From NCBI RefSeq assembly GCF_020215665.1, contig NZ_CP084061.1, positions 124,001 through 188,000 of the forward strand: a stretch of DNA of 64,000 nt, read 5' to 3'. Below, one piece after another: positions 7,380 through 15,115 of this stretch. The stretch's first letter is position 1; each line of letters begins with the position of its first letter. The notes beneath the pieces were generated by a model. That model was not told where the DNA came from. It searched no databases and worked only from the letters and a program-made list of their open reading frames with translations. The translations under genes and the position numbers were made by a program. This DNA is from Blautia parvula (GTDB lineage Bacteria > Bacillota > Clostridia > Lachnospirales > Lachnospiraceae).

Positions 7380-8797
7380 AAGGGGGGATAGGAAAAAGAG
7401 TCAGGGCAGCAGGATGCGTGCTGGCAGTGCTGTTTCTGGTATTGGCTGCGGCAGTGGAGGTGAGAGCCTCTTTTTTTTCGGCAAATGCAGGACAAGATGT
7501 GATGAAAAACCAGCCGCAGAATACCGTAACGCAGGATGGGCAGCCAAAAGATAACGGGGACGGAAAAGCGGCGGAGAAGGGGAATGCGGCAGAGAACAGG
7601 AATGCGGCAGAGAATGGGAATGCGGCAGAGAATGGGAATGCGGCAGAGAACGGGAATGCGGCGGAGAACGGGAATACGGCAGAGAACAAAGACGCAGCAG
7701 ATGAAAAGTCAGAGGAAGAGATCCGTCAGGACACACAGAGTGCCACAGAGGAAAAACTCATGGATGACATGGAGTTAGAGCAGATGCAGGATGCCATCAA
7801 TGAGCTTCTGGGGGAGGAAAGCTTCAGTCTGGAGGACGCCCTGCATAAGATTTTAAGCGGAGAGAAGCTGTTCTCAAAAGAGTATTTTTTTGCGCTGGCC
7901 AAGAATTTTCTGCTGGAAAACCTGGCGGCGGAGAGGGATACCATGATCCATGTGGTGCTGCTGGTGCTGCTGGCTTCTCTGTTTTCCAATTTTTCCAATG
8001 TATTCAACAACGGACAGATGGGGGAGATCAGTTTTTACATTGTATACATGCTTCTTCTGGCAGCTTTGGTGCATTCCTTCGGTACACTCAGCATAGAGAT
8101 AAGTGAGGGGCTGACAGGCTTTGTCACTTTTATGAAAGCGCTGATGCCCTCCTACTTCCTGGCAGTCACTGCGGCTACGGGGAGTGCCACAGCCATGGTC
8201 TTCTATGAAGTGGTCCTGGTGCTGGTGTATGTGGTACAGGTTATCTTTTTAAAAGGTGTTCTGCCGGGTATCCATATATACGTGCTGCTTCAGCTTGTAA
8301 ACTTTCTGCACAGTGAGGATTTCCTCTCCAAAATGGCAGAGCTTGTGAGGACCATAGTGGAATGGGTCATGCGGACCTGTATAGCAGTTGTGATCGGAAT
8401 GCAGATCATCCAGAACATGATAAGCCCTGCCATAGACACGCTGAAGCGGGACGTCATCGGCAAGACGGCGGCAGCTATCCCGGGCATCGGAAACGCCATA
8501 AACGGCGTGACAGAGGTAGCCCTCGGAACCGCTGTCCTGGTGAGGAACGGGCTGGGAGTTATCGGGATCATAGTCATCCTGTGTGTGGGACTTCCCCCTG
8601 TCATCCGGCTGGGGATGACGACTCTGCTCTACAAGCTTTTGGCAGCCATTGTCCAGCCTATTTCGGACAAAAGAATGGTGGGGGCTCTGGCTACCATCGG
8701 GGACGGCTGTATGCTGCTTTTAAAGGTGCTGCTCACTATGGAACTGCTGTTTTTGATCACCATTGCAGTACTCACCATTTCATTTATCGGACATTAG
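7376..8797 (+). CDS. spoIIIAE: Stage III sporulation protein AE with repeat-containing extracytoplasmic segment
   Basis: 473 residues, longer than the usual 390-400. The N-terminal hydrophobic stretch (CVLAVLFLVLAAAVEVRA) is a signal peptide or anchor. A low-complexity segment of about 80 residues follows, including six GNAAEN-type hexapeptides, then an acidic helical region and seven or more membrane helices from about residue 185 that make up the conserved SpoIIIAE core (VIGKTAAAIPGIGNAINGVTEVALGTAVLVRNG). SpoIIIAE is the permease-like part of the SpoIIIA channel. The repeat expansion accounts for the extra length and leaves the membrane core intact. The gene overlaps spoIIIAD by 4 bp and has spoIIIAF 12 bp later. 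Confidence 0.93.
   Translation: MKGGIGKRVRAAGCVLAVLFLVLAAAVEVRASFFSANAGQDVMKNQPQNTVTQDGQPKDNGDGKAAEKGNAAENRNAAENGNAAENGNAAENGNAAENGNTAENKDAADEKSEEEIRQDTQSATEEKLMDDMELEQMQDAINELLGEESFSLEDALHKILSGEKLFSKEYFFALAKNFLLENLAAERDTMIHVVLLVLLASLFSNFSNVFNNGQMGEISFYIVYMLLLAALVHSFGTLSIEISEGLTGFVTFMKALMPSYFLAVTAATGSATAMVFYEVVLVLVYVVQVIFLKGVLPGIHIYVLLQLVNFLHSEDFLSKMAELVRTIVEWVMRTCIAVVIGMQIIQNMISPAIDTLKRDVIGKTAAAIPGIGNAINGVTEVALGTAVLVRNGLGVIGIIVILCVGLPPVIRLGMTTLLYKLLAAIVQPISDKRMVGALATIGDGCMLLLKVLLTMELLFLITIAVLTISFIGH
7570..7700 (+). repeat. In-frame 18-bp tandem repeat in spoIIIAE
   Basis: About six copies of an 18-bp unit (GGGAATGCGGCAGAGAAC type) encode Gly-Asn-Ala-Ala-Glu-Asn. Copies differ mostly by single silent or conservative changes (GGGAAT to AGGAAT; GCGGCA to GCGGCG), which suggests recent slippage. 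Confidence 0.9.
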
Positions 8798-8809
8798 GAG
8801 GCCGGCAAT

Positions 8810-9166
8810 ATGACAGATACCCTTTACGGCTGGATGCGGAACCTGGCGTGCTACTTTATTTTTTTATCCGCAGTGATGCATTTTCTGCCGGACAACAATT
8901 ATAAAAAGTACATTCAGTTTTATATGGGACTGCTTCTGATACTCCTATTGCTCTCGCCTGTGCTGGATTTCCTGCAGCTTGAGAATAAAATCGACGCGGG
9001 TGTGGACCGGTACATGGAAGAGGAGGAGCGGGACCGGGAGGAATGGGAGAACTATGCAAGGGAGATTGAGGAGGAGTACGGCTGGAATAAAAAAAGTGAG
9101 GATACCGGGGATACACAGCCGCAGGATGAGGAAGATTCCCTGCAGGAAGGAGCGGTGGGACCATGA
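8810..9166 (+). CDS. spoIIIAF: Stage III sporulation protein AF
   Basis: 118 residues from ATG 8810 with TTAGGAGGCC just before. Two N-terminal membrane helices (LACYFIFLSAVMHFLP and FYMGLLLILLLLSPVLDFL) are followed by a short, very acidic and Arg-rich tail (MEEEERDREEWENYAREIEEEYG). SpoIIIAF usually carries a longer ring-forming domain, so this is a compact version. The last four bases overlap the spoIIIAG start. Confidence 0.88.
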   Translation: MTDTLYGWMRNLACYFIFLSAVMHFLPDNNYKKYIQFYMGLLLILLLLSPVLDFLQLENKIDAGVDRYMEEEERDREEWENYAREIEEEYGWNKKSEDTGDTQPQDEEDSLQEGAVGP

Positions 9167-9648
9167 AGCCATTTCCGGAAATGCTGAAAAAGGAGCAGAT
9201 TGTGGTAGTGCTGCTGGCAGGCATCCTGCTGCTCATCATTGCCATGCCTGTGAAGAAAAAGGATACCGAGGAACAGACTGCCAAGAGTACACCCACAAGC
9301 GAAGCAAGCCAGAAAACCAATTATGAGGACCAGCTTCAGCAGCGGCTTAAGGAGGTGCTGGCTGAGGTAAAGGGAATCGGAAAGACAGACGTCTTCGTCA
9401 CATTTGAGGACACAGGAGAGAGGGTGGTGGAAAAGGACGGCACAGACACCGTATATTCCAAGGATTCCAAGGGCAACCAGGAGCCGTATCTGTCAAATGA
9501 GCGTTACCCGAAAATAAGCGGCGTAGTGGTTGTGGCCGAGGGCGGGGAAGATCCCCATGTAATTCAGAATATTCAGGAGGCTGTGCAGGCATTATTTCAG
9601 GTAGAAGCCCATAAAATTAAAGTAATGAAGATGGTGACTGACCGCTGA
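9163..9648 (+). CDS. spoIIIAG: Stage III sporulation protein AG
   Basis: 161 residues with an N-terminal membrane helix (IVVVLLAGILLLIIAMPV) and a C-terminal ring-building-motif domain (YEDQLQQRLKEVLAEVKGIGKTDVFVTFEDTGERVV and VVVVAEGGEDPHVIQNIQEAVQALFQV). SpoIIIAG forms the large multimeric ring of the channel on the mother-cell side. Length is a little shorter than the Bacillus protein. ATG 9163 overlaps spoIIIAF. After the stop there is a small ACGCC/GGCGT hairpin (9648-9663) that might modulate expression of spoIIIAH. Confidence 0.93.
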   Translation: MKPFPEMLKKEQIVVVLLAGILLLIIAMPVKKKDTEEQTAKSTPTSEASQKTNYEDQLQQRLKEVLAEVKGIGKTDVFVTFEDTGERVVEKDGTDTVYSKDSKGNQEPYLSNERYPKISGVVVVAEGGEDPHVIQNIQEAVQALFQVEAHKIKVMKMVTDR

Positions 9649-9709
9649 CGCCCAAAAAGGCGTTCTTTCGGCAGGGCAGTTGCTAAAATGAATTAAAGGA
9701 GTAGCTCGC

Positions 9710-10495
9710 ATGAAAAAAATCTTTAAGAAGAATCAGGTCATTATCACCGCACTGGCAATCATGATCGCGGTTGCCGGGTACATCAATTATTCAGATAACC
9801 ATCTGGGGATTGACAAGACACTTAAGAAAGCCAGCACAAACACAGCGGATGATAAGAGCAAAGAGACAGCGGACGCAGACGGAATCGTGGAGGATATTGA
9901 CAGCCTGGATTACGACCTTACAGACGAGTCCGCTTTACTTGAAGAGAATGCAGCGGCGGAAAACGGGGATACCGGCACCACAGAGGACAATAATACAACA
10001 CAGGATCAGAGCTCCTCATCCACAGACGGCACAGCCACTGGGGAGGACGGAAACACCACGGACAACAATGCAGACAGCAAAGACGCGTCCGCTGAGACAC
10101 CAGGTGAGGCAGTTCTGACAGGAGCATCCAATTTTGTGGCACAGGCAAAGGTCAGCAGGGAACAGGTGCGCTCCGCCAACAAAGAGACCCTTCTTGAGAT
10201 CATCAACAATGAGAACATTGGAGACGAGCAGAAACAGGAAGCCATTGCATCTATGGTGAAAATGACAGATCTGGCTGAGCAGGAGGAAGCTGCGGAGCTG
10301 CTGCTGGATGCCAAGGGATTTGAGAACGTGGTAGTGAATCTGACCAATGACTCCGCGGACGTGATCGTTCCCCAGGAGTACATGGCAGATGATAAACGCG
10401 CCCAGATCGAGGACATCGTAAAACGGAAAACAAGCGTTCCGGTAGAGAATATCGTGATCACACCAATGGATGAAGGAACCTCCGACGGGGAATAA
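9710..10495 (+). CDS. spoIIIAH: Stage III sporulation protein AH
   Basis: 261 residues from ATG 9710 behind AAAGGAG. An N-terminal helix (QVIITALAIMIAVAGYI) anchors it in the mother-cell membrane. A long Asp/Thr/Glu/Ala-rich linker (about residues 40-140) precedes the C-terminal YscJ/FliF-like ring domain (VSREQVRSANKETLLEIINN to PVENIVITPMDEG). SpoIIIAH binds forespore SpoIIQ across the septal space. It closes the operon; the linker is longer than in Bacillus, as is usual in clostridia. Confidence 0.94.
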   Translation: MKKIFKKNQVIITALAIMIAVAGYINYSDNHLGIDKTLKKASTNTADDKSKETADADGIVEDIDSLDYDLTDESALLEENAAAENGDTGTTEDNNTTQDQSSSSTDGTATGEDGNTTDNNADSKDASAETPGEAVLTGASNFVAQAKVSREQVRSANKETLLEIINNENIGDEQKQEAIASMVKMTDLAEQEEAAELLLDAKGFENVVVNLTNDSADVIVPQEYMADDKRAQIEDIVKRKTSVPVENIVITPMDEGTSDGE

Positions 10496-10522
10496 TGAGA
10501 TAAGAGAAAGTTTAAGAAGTCC

Positions 10523-10551
10523 TTGACACCATATTCCCGGTATACTAAAAT
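10523..10551 (+). promoter_or_regulatory. Sigma-A promoter of prfC
   Basis: TTGACA (10523-10528) and TAAAAT (10546-10551) with a 17-bp spacer, 38 bp before the prfC start. It separates prfC from the sporulation operon upstream. Confidence 0.8.
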
Positions 10552-10588
10552 GTTTTAAGCGTGTTAAAAGAATAAGGAGGTCCCTCAA

Positions 10589-12181
10589 GTGGCTGACTAT
10601 ACGAAAGAAATTACGAAAAGACGTACATTTGCGATCATATCCCATCCCGATGCCGGTAAGACCACACTGACGGAAAAGTTCCTTCTCTACGGAGGAGCCA
10701 TCAATCTGGCAGGAAGTGTGAAGGGCAAGGCAACCTCACGCCATGCGGTTTCTGACTGGATGGAAATTGAAAAAGAGAGAGGTATTTCCGTTACTTCCTC
10801 TGTGCTGCAGTTTAACTATGATGGTTATTGCATTAACATATTGGATACTCCGGGACATCAGGATTTCTCGGAGGACACATATCGTACCCTGATGGCAGCA
10901 GATTCTGCGGTCATGGTCATTGACGCCTCAAAAGGTGTGGAGGCACAGACCAGAAAGCTGTTCAAAGTCTGTGCCATGCGTCATATCCCTATTTTTACCT
11001 TTATCAACAAGCTGGATAGGGATGCAAACGATACCTTTGATCTGCTGGACGACATTGAGAAGGAGCTGGGAATTCCCACCTGCCCCATCAACTGGCCCAT
11101 TGGTTCCGGCAAGAAGTTCAGAGGTGTGTATGACAGAGATACCGGGAAGGTACTCACCTTCTCCGATACCATGAAAGGTACAAAAGAGGGGATTGAGGAA
11201 GAGATCGGCATTGACGAACCGCGCCTTGATCAGGTGCTGGATGCAGAACAGAAGGAACAGCTTCTGGAAGAGATCGAACTGCTGGATGGTGCCAGTGCGG
11301 AATTTGACCAGGATCTGGTCAACCAGGGAAAACTGTCTCCCGTATTTTTCGGCTCCGCCCTCACCAACTTTGGTGTAGAGACATTCCTTGAGCATTTCCT
11401 GAAAATGACATCCTCACCGCTGCCAAGAACTGCGGATATCGGAGTCATTGACCCTATGAAGGAAGAATTCTCTGCTTTTGTATTTAAGATTCAGGCAAAT
11501 ATGAATAAGAACCACAGAGACCGAATCGCGTTTATGCGTATCTGTTCCGGAAAATTCGACGCTTCCCAGGAAGTGTACCATGTCCAGGGAAATAAAAAGA
11601 TGCGTCTTTCCCAGCCTCAGCAGATGATGGCTTCAGATCGTCATGTGGTGGAGGAGGCCTATGCAGGTGACATTATCGGTGTCTTTGACCCGGGCATTTT
11701 CTCCATCGGCGACACAGTGTGTTCACCGGGAAAAAAATACGCCTATGAAGGTATCCCAACCTTCGCGCCGGAGCATTTTGCAAGGGTTCGTCTCATGGAC
11801 AGCATGAAGAGAAAACAGTTTGTCAAAGGTGTCAACCAGATTGCCCAGGAAGGTGCGATCCAGATCTTCCAGGAATTTATGGGCGGCATGGAGGAGATCA
11901 TTGTAGGCGTAGTAGGTGTCCTGCAGTTTGACGTGCTGAAATACAGACTGGAAAATGAGTATAATGTGGAAATCCGTCTGGAGAACCTGCCGTACGAACA
12001 TATCCGCTGGATTGCCAACAAGGAATCCGTGGATATTGAAAAGCTGACAGGAACCTCAGATATGAAGAAAGTAAAAGATATGAGAGGAAATCCGCTGCTT
12101 CTGTTTGTCAATGCCTGGAGTGTGGGCATGACGCTGGACAGGAACGAAGGCCTGGAGCTTGCGGAATTTAGCAGAAACTGA
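10589..12181 (+). CDS. prfC: Peptide chain release factor 3
   Basis: 530 residues starting at GTG 10589, with AAGGAGG upstream and no better start. RF3 is the translational GTPase that removes RF1 and RF2 from the ribosome after peptide release. G1 is HPDAGKTTLTEKFLLYGG, the switch region is SDWMEIEKERGISVTSSV, G3 is DTPGHQDFSEDTYR, G4 is NKLDRD, and a C-terminal EF-G domain III-like part (VGVVGVLQFDVLKYRLENEY) is the RF3 hallmark. Length is typical. It is monocistronic, with a sigma-A promoter before and a terminator after. Confidence 0.97.
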   Translation: MADYTKEITKRRTFAIISHPDAGKTTLTEKFLLYGGAINLAGSVKGKATSRHAVSDWMEIEKERGISVTSSVLQFNYDGYCINILDTPGHQDFSEDTYRTLMAADSAVMVIDASKGVEAQTRKLFKVCAMRHIPIFTFINKLDRDANDTFDLLDDIEKELGIPTCPINWPIGSGKKFRGVYDRDTGKVLTFSDTMKGTKEGIEEEIGIDEPRLDQVLDAEQKEQLLEEIELLDGASAEFDQDLVNQGKLSPVFFGSALTNFGVETFLEHFLKMTSSPLPRTADIGVIDPMKEEFSAFVFKIQANMNKNHRDRIAFMRICSGKFDASQEVYHVQGNKKMRLSQPQQMMASDRHVVEEAYAGDIIGVFDPGIFSIGDTVCSPGKKYAYEGIPTFAPEHFARVRLMDSMKRKQFVKGVNQIAQEGAIQIFQEFMGGMEEIIVGVVGVLQFDVLKYRLENEYNVEIRLENLPYEHIRWIANKESVDIEKLTGTSDMKKVKDMRGNPLLLFVNAWSVGMTLDRNEGLELAEFSRN

Positions 12182-12182
12182 G

Positions 12183-12209
12183 AAAAAGAGTCCGACAGGG
12201 CTCTTTTTT
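12183..12209 (+). terminator. Intrinsic terminator of prfC
   Basis: AAAAAGAG and CTCTTTTTT pair across a short loop immediately after the prfC stop, ending in a run of six T. Confidence 0.85.
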
Positions 12210-12309
12210 AATTGCCTGTTTTCAAAGGAGGAAAAATACAGTATAATAAAAAAGCGGCAGAAAGTTTCGTCAAACAGAGAGGGGAGTGCACAGCAACGGG
12301 GGTAATAAA

Positions 12310-12849
12310 ATGGAATACCAAATAATTTACGGCAGCAGGACTACAGTGGGAATCCAGATCACACCGGAAGGGAATGTGGTAGTCCGGGCGCCAAAGCATT
12401 ATCCTAAGCGAAAAATCAAACAGTTTGTACGAATGAAAAAAGAATGGATACATAAAAAGGCAGAGGCCGGGAAAACCGATGCCTGGTATATCAATGCCCA
12501 GCCATATCAGAAGGAAGAAAAGGCCCAGTACCTTGATTCTGCACTGGAAATCTTCGCTGTGAAAGCAGATTACTATGCGTCACTTATGGGAGTTTCTTAT
12601 GAGCAGATCCAGGTTATGGAAAAATATGGTCAATGGGGAAAATGCACAAAGGACGGCAGGCTCTTTTTTAACTGGAGACTGATCCTTGCACCGGAGGAGG
12701 TGCTGGACTATGTGGTCATCCTCACACTGGCCCGTGTGAAAAATTATCCTTTTCTGACCATCAGACTGGTGGAACAGCTCATGCCGGATTTTCAGGTATG
12801 GAAACAGTGGCTGAAAGAGCGTTCCATTTTGTTATGGAGCCGTGAGTGA
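12310..12849 (+). CDS. YgjP/SprT-like (DUF45) protein lacking the zinc-binding motif
   Basis: 179 residues from ATG 12310 (GGGGGT upstream; GTG 12286 is an alternative adding 8 residues). The fold-specific segments are clear: the N-terminal strand region ending VRAPKHYPKRKIKQFV, the central WGKCTKDGRLFFNWRLILAPEEVLDYV and the end LMPDFQVWKQWLKE. In the family the DYVV segment is followed by HELxH and a third His about ten residues on. Here the corresponding residues 138-142 read LTLAR, and the third ligand position is Phe or Leu, so all metal ligands and the catalytic Glu are gone. The reading frame is intact. It is probably a pseudoenzyme with a binding role; function unknown. Confidence 0.8.
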   Translation: MEYQIIYGSRTTVGIQITPEGNVVVRAPKHYPKRKIKQFVRMKKEWIHKKAEAGKTDAWYINAQPYQKEEKAQYLDSALEIFAVKADYYASLMGVSYEQIQVMEKYGQWGKCTKDGRLFFNWRLILAPEEVLDYVVILTLARVKNYPFLTIRLVEQLMPDFQVWKQWLKERSILLWSRE

Positions 12850-12886
12850 GCCGAAGATCCATTTTAACAAAATAAGTAATGATTGC

Positions 12887-12924
12887 AAAGGCAAAGCTGT
12901 CAAATAGCTTTGCCTTTTGTATTT
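12887..12924 (+). terminator. Intrinsic terminator
   Basis: AAAGGCAAAGCT (12887-12898) pairs perfectly with AGCTTTGCCTTT (12906-12917), followed by TTGTATTTT. It separates the YgjP-like gene from the redox operon. The following 140 bp are AT-rich with no ORF. Confidence 0.9.
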
Positions 12925-13061
12925 TACGAAAAATTATGGATATTTATCGGATGAATTGCATGAAAATACATTCTTGTTCCGGAGATACAAATAATATTTT
13001 GAAATACAAAGTAATATAGATATAATTTACAGAAAAATATAATAAAAATAAACAAATTGCA

Positions 13062-13090
13062 TTGACTATAATCGGTCGAATCTCTATAAT
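13062..13090 (+). promoter_or_regulatory. Sigma-A promoter of the dehydratase-like redox operon
   Basis: TTGACT (13062-13067) and TATAAT (13085-13090) with a 17-bp spacer, 42 bp before the first start. The upstream stretch 12930-13060 is strongly AT-rich and could hold an UP element or operator, but I see no clean dyad. Confidence 0.8.
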
Positions 13091-13132
13091 AAAGGTAACA
13101 GTGCAGCGTGAACACAGGAGGTGGATAGGCGT

Positions 13133-13894
13133 ATGAGAGAAGCAAAAATCATTGCCGTTGCAGGTAAAGGAGGTGTGGGAAAGACATCGGTTTCCGCCAT
13201 GATCGTTCGTATCCTGACACGGAAATATCCGGATGCCAGGATCCTGGCCATCGACGCGGACCCGGCTGTAGGGCTTGCCACAGCACTTGGGGTTACTGTG
13301 GAGAGCACCATGGATGACATACGGAAGGCAATTGTTGAAAATGTTCAAAAAGGTCAGAAAAAGGAAGCGGTGGAGTGCCTGGGGGAGGCCAGAAATTTAA
13401 TGTTTGATGCTCTGAAAGAGCAGGAGGGATTTGCGTTTCTGGCGATCGGACGCCCGGAGGCTGCAGGATGTTACTGTGCGGTAAACGCATATCTGAAGGA
13501 AGTCATCACCATGATGGCAGAGCAGTTTGACTATGTGGTGATTGACGGTGAGGCCGGGATTGAACAGATCAACCGCCGTGTTATGGAGCGCGTGACCCAT
13601 TTGATTCTCATCACAGATCCCAGCCAGAAAGGGCTGCAGGTCATCAAAACCATAAAAAAAGTGGCGGATGAGCTGGTCATGTATGAAGCCTGCGGTGCGC
13701 TTGTGAACCGTCTGCCGGATACGGAAATGCTGAGGTTTCTGGATTTTGAGAAGATTCCTTTTCTCGGGTCCATCGGACAGGACAGCAGTCTGACAGAGTT
13801 TGATCTGAAGGGGGAGAACATTTTAGACCTGCCTGACAGTTCCCTGCTGGCAGCAGGCGTGGGAGAGGCACTGGAAAAACTGCATATTGTATAA
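13133..13894 (+). CDS. CooC-like P-loop ATPase (nickel-insertion accessory protein family)
   Basis: 253 residues from ATG 13133, 11 bp after AGGAGG; GTG 13121 overlaps that site. It is a MinD/ParA-class ATPase with deviant Walker A VAGKGGVGKTSVSAM (about residues 9-23), an AIDADPAVGLATALG switch segment, and a DYVVIDGEAGIEQINRR Walker B region. Cys113-Tyr-Cys115 in AGCYCAVN matches the CxC pair that binds nickel or zinc at the CooC dimer interface. CooC proteins load Ni into carbon monoxide dehydrogenase and related enzymes. It leads a tight operon without a CO dehydrogenase catalytic subunit, so the client is unclear; the acetyl-CoA-synthase-like protein four genes later is the best guess. 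Confidence 0.85.
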   Translation: MREAKIIAVAGKGGVGKTSVSAMIVRILTRKYPDARILAIDADPAVGLATALGVTVESTMDDIRKAIVENVQKGQKKEAVECLGEARNLMFDALKEQEGFAFLAIGRPEAAGCYCAVNAYLKEVITMMAEQFDYVVIDGEAGIEQINRRVMERVTHLILITDPSQKGLQVIKTIKKVADELVMYEACGALVNRLPDTEMLRFLDFEKIPFLGSIGQDSSLTEFDLKGENILDLPDSSLLAAGVGEALEKLHIV

Positions 13895-13909
13895 GGAGGT
13901 GTGAACCGG

Positions 13910-15115
13910 GTGAAAGATTTAAAGCACTTGTTTTACTTTGAAAACCTGCTTCAGGAGGCTAACAATGAACTGGTACAGCAGGCAAAAAAGGAGGGAAAAC
14001 TGGCGATTGGATATACCTGTTTCCATATGCCGGAGGTTCTGCTCAATGTGGACAACTGTTTTTCTCTCAGGATGAGGGCGCCCAGGACAGGTTCCCTGGA
14101 GATTGCCACATATTACATGTCAAACTATACCTGTGAGTATTGCCGCGCCCTTTTGGAGCGGGCAGTGGAGGGCGGCTACAATTTCCTGGACGGTATAGCA
14201 GCGGTTGATGCCTGTGCCCAGATGAACCGTTCCATGGAAAATATCCTGGTGCAGAAGCTGATACCGGGAGACAAATTTTTCATGTCCCATGTGGATGTGC
14301 CCTATAAGGTGACGGAACATGGGGTGGAGCACCAGGCAGAACAGATTCGGACAAAGGTCTTTAAAAAACTTGAGGAAAACTACGGGGTGGACACTTCGGA
14401 TGATGCCATCAGAAAGGCCGTGGAGGAGCACAATAAAATCTGCCGTATCATCACAGAGATCGGGGAATACCGCAAGGAAGAGAATCCCCGCATTACAGGC
14501 TACGAATTCCATATTCTGAACCTGGTCACCTATGTCTGTCCGAAATATCTGATCCTGGACAGGCTGCAGGAGACGCTGGAGGAGATTAGAAACAGAGAAC
14601 CGGATGAAAAAAAGAATTACCGGGCCAGGGTGGTCATTGCGGGCAGTGAGATCGATGACCCTGATTTTACGAAGCTGGTGGAGGAGGCCGGTGCCCTTGT
14701 GGTAGCAGACCGTTTCTGCTTTGGCTCCTTTCCGGGAAGACAGGAGATACACATTGGAGAAGAGGAGGACGCACTGAAGGCAGTATGCCGCAGATATATG
14801 GAGGACAGCCAGTGTGCCCGTTATATGAGCCACGAGAAGATCCAGGCAAGACGTGATTTTGTGAGAAAACTCTATGAGGATTACCATGCGGACGGCATTA
14901 TATATGAGCAGTTAAAATTCTGTGACTACTGGGGATATGAAAGAGCCTTAGTCAGTCATATCATGCAGGAGGAATACGAACTTCCGGTACTGTCCGTGGA
15001 CAGACCTTACAGGGTCGGCTCCTCCGGGCAGATGCGTACCAGGATCCAGGCTTTTGTGGAACGGATGGAAATTAAGAAGATCCAGAACCAGAGAGGAGGC
15101 GCCCTCCATGGATAA
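13910..15115 (+). CDS. 2-hydroxyacyl-CoA dehydratase-like subunit, HgdB/FldC family
   Basis: 401 residues from GTG 13910, 9 bp after AAGGAGGT (GTG 13901 is too close). The family holds a [4Fe-4S] cluster and receives an electron from an ATP-driven activator to eliminate or reduce at an acyl-CoA. Likely cluster Cys are C37 (GYTCFHMPEVLL), C75/C78 (NYTCEYC) and C338 (QLKFCDYWGYE), in the usual order for HgdB-like subunits. The C-terminus LPVLSVDRPYRVGSSGQM also matches; a Gly-rich loop is present. It is shorter and more divergent than characterised lactoyl- or phenyllactyl-CoA dehydratases. The next gene overlaps by 8 bp, consistent with a heteromeric complex. The substrate cannot be told from sequence. 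Confidence 0.85.
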   Translation: MKDLKHLFYFENLLQEANNELVQQAKKEGKLAIGYTCFHMPEVLLNVDNCFSLRMRAPRTGSLEIATYYMSNYTCEYCRALLERAVEGGYNFLDGIAAVDACAQMNRSMENILVQKLIPGDKFFMSHVDVPYKVTEHGVEHQAEQIRTKVFKKLEENYGVDTSDDAIRKAVEEHNKICRIITEIGEYRKEENPRITGYEFHILNLVTYVCPKYLILDRLQETLEEIRNREPDEKKNYRARVVIAGSEIDDPDFTKLVEEAGALVVADRFCFGSFPGRQEIHIGEEEDALKAVCRRYMEDSQCARYMSHEKIQARRDFVRKLYEDYHADGIIYEQLKFCDYWGYERALVSHIMQEEYELPVLSVDRPYRVGSSGQMRTRIQAFVERMEIKKIQNQRGGALHG

